Below, piece after piece: positions 14,262-15,894 of a stretch of DNA of 15,894 bases. Location: contig SVLA01000035.1 of the NCBI GenBank assembly GCA_015068175.1, forward strand, positions 1-15,894, written 5' to 3'. Positions within the stretch are counted from its first letter, which is position 1. Each line of letters opens with the position of its first letter. Source of the stretch: Oscillospiraceae bacterium (GTDB lineage: Bacteria; Bacillota_A; Clostridia; Oscillospirales; Oscillospiraceae). A program made the position numbers and the translations under genes. The notes beneath the pieces were generated by a model. The model saw only the letters and a program-made list of their open reading frames with translations. It did not search any database and was not told the origin of the DNA.

Positions 14262-15380
14262 ATGAGCGAAGTTTTGATCCACAGTTTTGTCAACGCAGCC
14301 GGTGAGGAGACTACTCAGCCGGTCAGTCCCAAGGGCGGCGTCTGCCCCCAATCCGCAGAGGAACTGCGGCGCATCGCCATTGACTACATGTATGCCATGG
14401 CCAAGGTCCGCTGGACCGCCAGCAGCCGCATCGACTACACCTTCAATAACGACTCCCTGATCTACGAGCCCGGCCAGACCTATCTGGGCATGATCTACAA
14501 CAACTGCCGCAACGGCCTGGAGAATTTCCGCAACGCCCTGGACGGCGACGGCGTCTACAAGCTGGAGGACATCGGCTGGGATACGGCCCCCGGCAACTCC
14601 TGCGCCACTTCCATCCGCCACGCCTGGCAGCTCATCTCCCCGGATGTGGAATTCCTCTACAGCGTGGACATGATGCCCTGGTATGACTATTCCCACGTTC
14701 TGCCCGTGGGCGGCATCGACTGGACCTTGTACGACGGCAATAACACCGCCGAATCCATTCTCCCCAACACCCATAAGCAGGTGATCCTGGAAGCCTATGC
14801 CCAGGCGCTGCCCGCCGACGGCTTCATGCGCTATCTGGGCAGCAAGGGCGGCCACGCCCTGATGGTGACCCTGCCCCCGGATGTGGTCCGGAAAGACGAC
14901 GGATCCATCGACCCGGAAGAGAGCTTCGTTTATCTGACCGATCAGAACAACAAGATGAATACCTTCCGCGAGCATCCCTCCACCTGGAAGGTGGACCGGA
15001 AGGTCAGCTTTGAAAAAGCCTATACCGACGGCTGGCTCCCCGTCACCGTCCGGGAACTGCGGGAAGGTCAGGCGCCCGCGCCGGTATTTGAAGTCCTCCG
15101 CCGCCCCACCGCCGATGCCCTGGCCGCCGGCCAGATGGACACCGCGGTGCGCTGCAATTACTGCCTGGTGACCCTGCAGATGGATCTGCGGGCCGAAGGC
15201 GCCGAAGGTCTCCTGGCCGCCGCTGAGCTTCACCCCTACACCCGGGAGGTTTCCCTGGCATCCATGGCCGGAGATCTGCACCTGGCAGATCTGGCCCCCG
15301 GCACCTACCGTCTGACTGTCAGCGCCCGGGTGGGTCTGGGCGATGCGGTACTTTTTGAAGAAGTATTTACCAAATCCTAA
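14262..15380 (+). CDS. B3: B-family protein without export signal or lipobox
   Basis: A 372-residue paralogue of B1 and B2. It starts MSEVLIHSFVNAAGEETTQPV and has no hydrophobic signal, lipobox or Thr/Pro linker. The start is well supported, with GGAGG five bases before ATG 14262, 35 bases after the B2 stop. The domain is otherwise complete: ELRRIAIDYMYAMAKVRWTA, PGNSCATSIRHAW at 110-122 (Cys114), LPADGFMR at 183-190, GGHALMV at 196-202 (His198), YLTDQN at 224-229, and a C-terminal beta part ending FTKS. In this copy the common LPGDAL is LPADGF. It should stay in the cytoplasm unless exported by an unknown route. Possible roles are a cytoplasmic counterpart acting on an imported product, or a copy that lost its signal. 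Codon use and reading frame look intact, so it is not a pseudogene by eye. Confidence 0.86.
   Translation: MSEVLIHSFVNAAGEETTQPVSPKGGVCPQSAEELRRIAIDYMYAMAKVRWTASSRIDYTFNNDSLIYEPGQTYLGMIYNNCRNGLENFRNALDGDGVYKLEDIGWDTAPGNSCATSIRHAWQLISPDVEFLYSVDMMPWYDYSHVLPVGGIDWTLYDGNNTAESILPNTHKQVILEAYAQALPADGFMRYLGSKGGHALMVTLPPDVVRKDDGSIDPEESFVYLTDQNNKMNTFREHPSTWKVDRKVSFEKAYTDGWLPVTVRELREGQAPAPVFEVLRRPTADALAAGQMDTAVRCNYCLVTLQMDLRAEGAEGLLAAAELHPYTREVSLASMAGDLHLADLAPGTYRLTVSARVGLGDAVLFEEVFTKS
14592..14630 (+). repeat. Exact 39-base repeat over the B-family cysteine motif (B3 copy)
   Basis: Identical to 10945-10983 in B1, including synonymous positions, while the surrounding sequence is diverged. It marks either gene conversion or selection on the cysteine motif. 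Confidence 0.8.
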
Positions 15381-15400
15381 GAGAAAAAGCAGGTGTGAAA

Positions 15401-15894
15401 ATGAGAAAGATCGCTTTATTTTTGGCTTTGATCATGCTGGTCAGCTCTATTGTGGGCTGTACACCCTCCCATGTGACGGAGGATCCCACCGATCCTACCG
15501 CGGCCCCCACCGTGGGCGCTACGGATCCCACCGCCGCCCCCACGGACCCCAAGCCGACGGATGCCCAGCCGACGGATCCCACCGCCGCGCCTACGGATCC
15601 TACCGCGGCGCCCACGGACCCGACTGTCAAACCCACCGAGCCCAAAACCGAACCCACCGAACCTAAGACCGAGCCTACCGAACCCAAGCCCACCACGCCC
15701 CCGCCCACGGAGCCTGCCTCCGAGCTGGCTGACCCCCAGTTCCTGCCCGGCCCCACCCTGGTGGACAAATACGGCGAGTTCATCACCAGCGATGAGGTCG
15801 ACCTGCGGCAGATGGCCGTGGATTATATGCTGGCCATGGCCAATATCAAGTGGACCGCCGGCATCCGTCTGGACTACTCCTCCTATGCCGCCAA
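15401..15894 (+). CDS. Lipoprotein B4, long Thr/Pro linker (3' end cut by window edge)
   Basis: The first 164 codons are present and the gene runs off the right edge. The lipobox IVGC gives Cys20. A linker of about 85 residues (25-110) contains four DPTAAPT units and then TEPK-type repeats, much longer than in B1 or B2. The B domain then begins, with FITSDEVDLRQMAVDYMLAMANIKWTAG (in pieces, about 128-155), ending in the window at DYSSYAA. The start is ATG 15401, with AGGTG a few bases upstream, 20 bases after the B3 stop, so it is probably cotranscribed with B3. The long linker could place the catalytic domain farther from the membrane, for example through the wall. The cysteine and histidine motifs lie beyond the window, so activity cannot be judged. 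Confidence 0.8.
   Translation, partial: MRKIALFLALIMLVSSIVGCTPSHVTEDPTDPTAAPTVGATDPTAAPTDPKPTDAQPTDPTAAPTDPTAAPTDPTVKPTEPKTEPTEPKTEPTEPKPTTPPPTEPASELADPQFLPGPTLVDKYGEFITSDEVDLRQMAVDYMLAMANIKWTAGIRLDYSSYAA
15481..15719 (+). repeat. Low-complexity Thr/Pro linker repeats in B4
   Basis: Imperfect repeats of about 21 to 24 bases encode DPTAAPT four times, followed by TEPK(T)EP units. The DNA uses recurring GATCCYACCGC and CCCACGGA words. It is coding low complexity, not a CRISPR array, and unit number may vary between strains. Confidence 0.7.

Noticed and set aside
15481..15719. CRISPR-like or non-coding tandem repeat
   Set aside because: The units are in frame, imperfect, contiguous without spacers, and encode a Thr/Pro linker.

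Overview
The window looks like GC-rich (by eye about 60% GC), low-spacer chromosomal DNA of an anaerobic, probably gut-associated Firmicute, most likely of the Clostridia/Oscillospirales type. This rests on strong GGAGG ribosome sites, GTG and TTG starts, lipoproteins with a lipobox, Thr/Pro-rich surface linkers, an AraC-type regulator next to a DUF624 (YesL-like) membrane protein, and the resemblance of the proteins to clostridial families. The taxon is an inference. There are no RNA genes, insertion sequences or phage genes, and no gene-free stretch reaches 300 bases.

Region 1 (1-7305, minus strand) is a compact catabolic operon read right to left. Its order is a Gfo/Idh/MocA oxidoreductase, an arabinose/fucose-isomerase-type sugar isomerase, a DUF4432 (aldose-epimerase-like) protein, an FGGY carbohydrate kinase, an amidohydrolase, a long YjbQ-family protein and an archaeal-type triose-phosphate-isomerase-like protein cut by the left edge. 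Spacers are short, one pair overlaps by ATGA, and a strong hairpin lies between the isomerase and DUF4432 genes. The set fits isomerisation and then phosphorylation of an unidentified sugar, with a phosphosugar isomerase downstream and possible dehydrogenase/lactonase steps. The sugar cannot be read from the sequence.

Region 2 (about 7306-7465) is a divergent control region. It holds a minus-strand promoter whose -10 box lies inside a perfect 8-4-8 palindrome, and a plus-strand promoter for an AraC-family regulator (7466-8284, TTG start). A DUF624 membrane protein follows (8390-9049).

Region 3 (9050-15894 and beyond, plus strand) is the unusual part. After a terminator-like element and a perfect 20-bp palindrome come two alternating kinds of surface gene. 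Type A (9167-10459, 11749-13047) is a secreted, probably beta-helical protein with a Thr/Pro linker, one C-terminal membrane helix and a lysine tail. Type B (10522-11721, 13087-14226, 14262-15380, and 15401 onward) is a cysteine-peptidase-like protein with conserved GNSC, GGHA and YLTDQN motifs. Three B copies are lipoproteins and one has no export signal. The layout is A1-B1-A2-B2-B3-B4. I do not recognise either family as a named system. The array looks like a duplicated extracytoplasmic module in which membrane-anchored beta-helix proteins work beside lipid-anchored NlpC/P60-like enzymes, possibly on cell wall or glycan.
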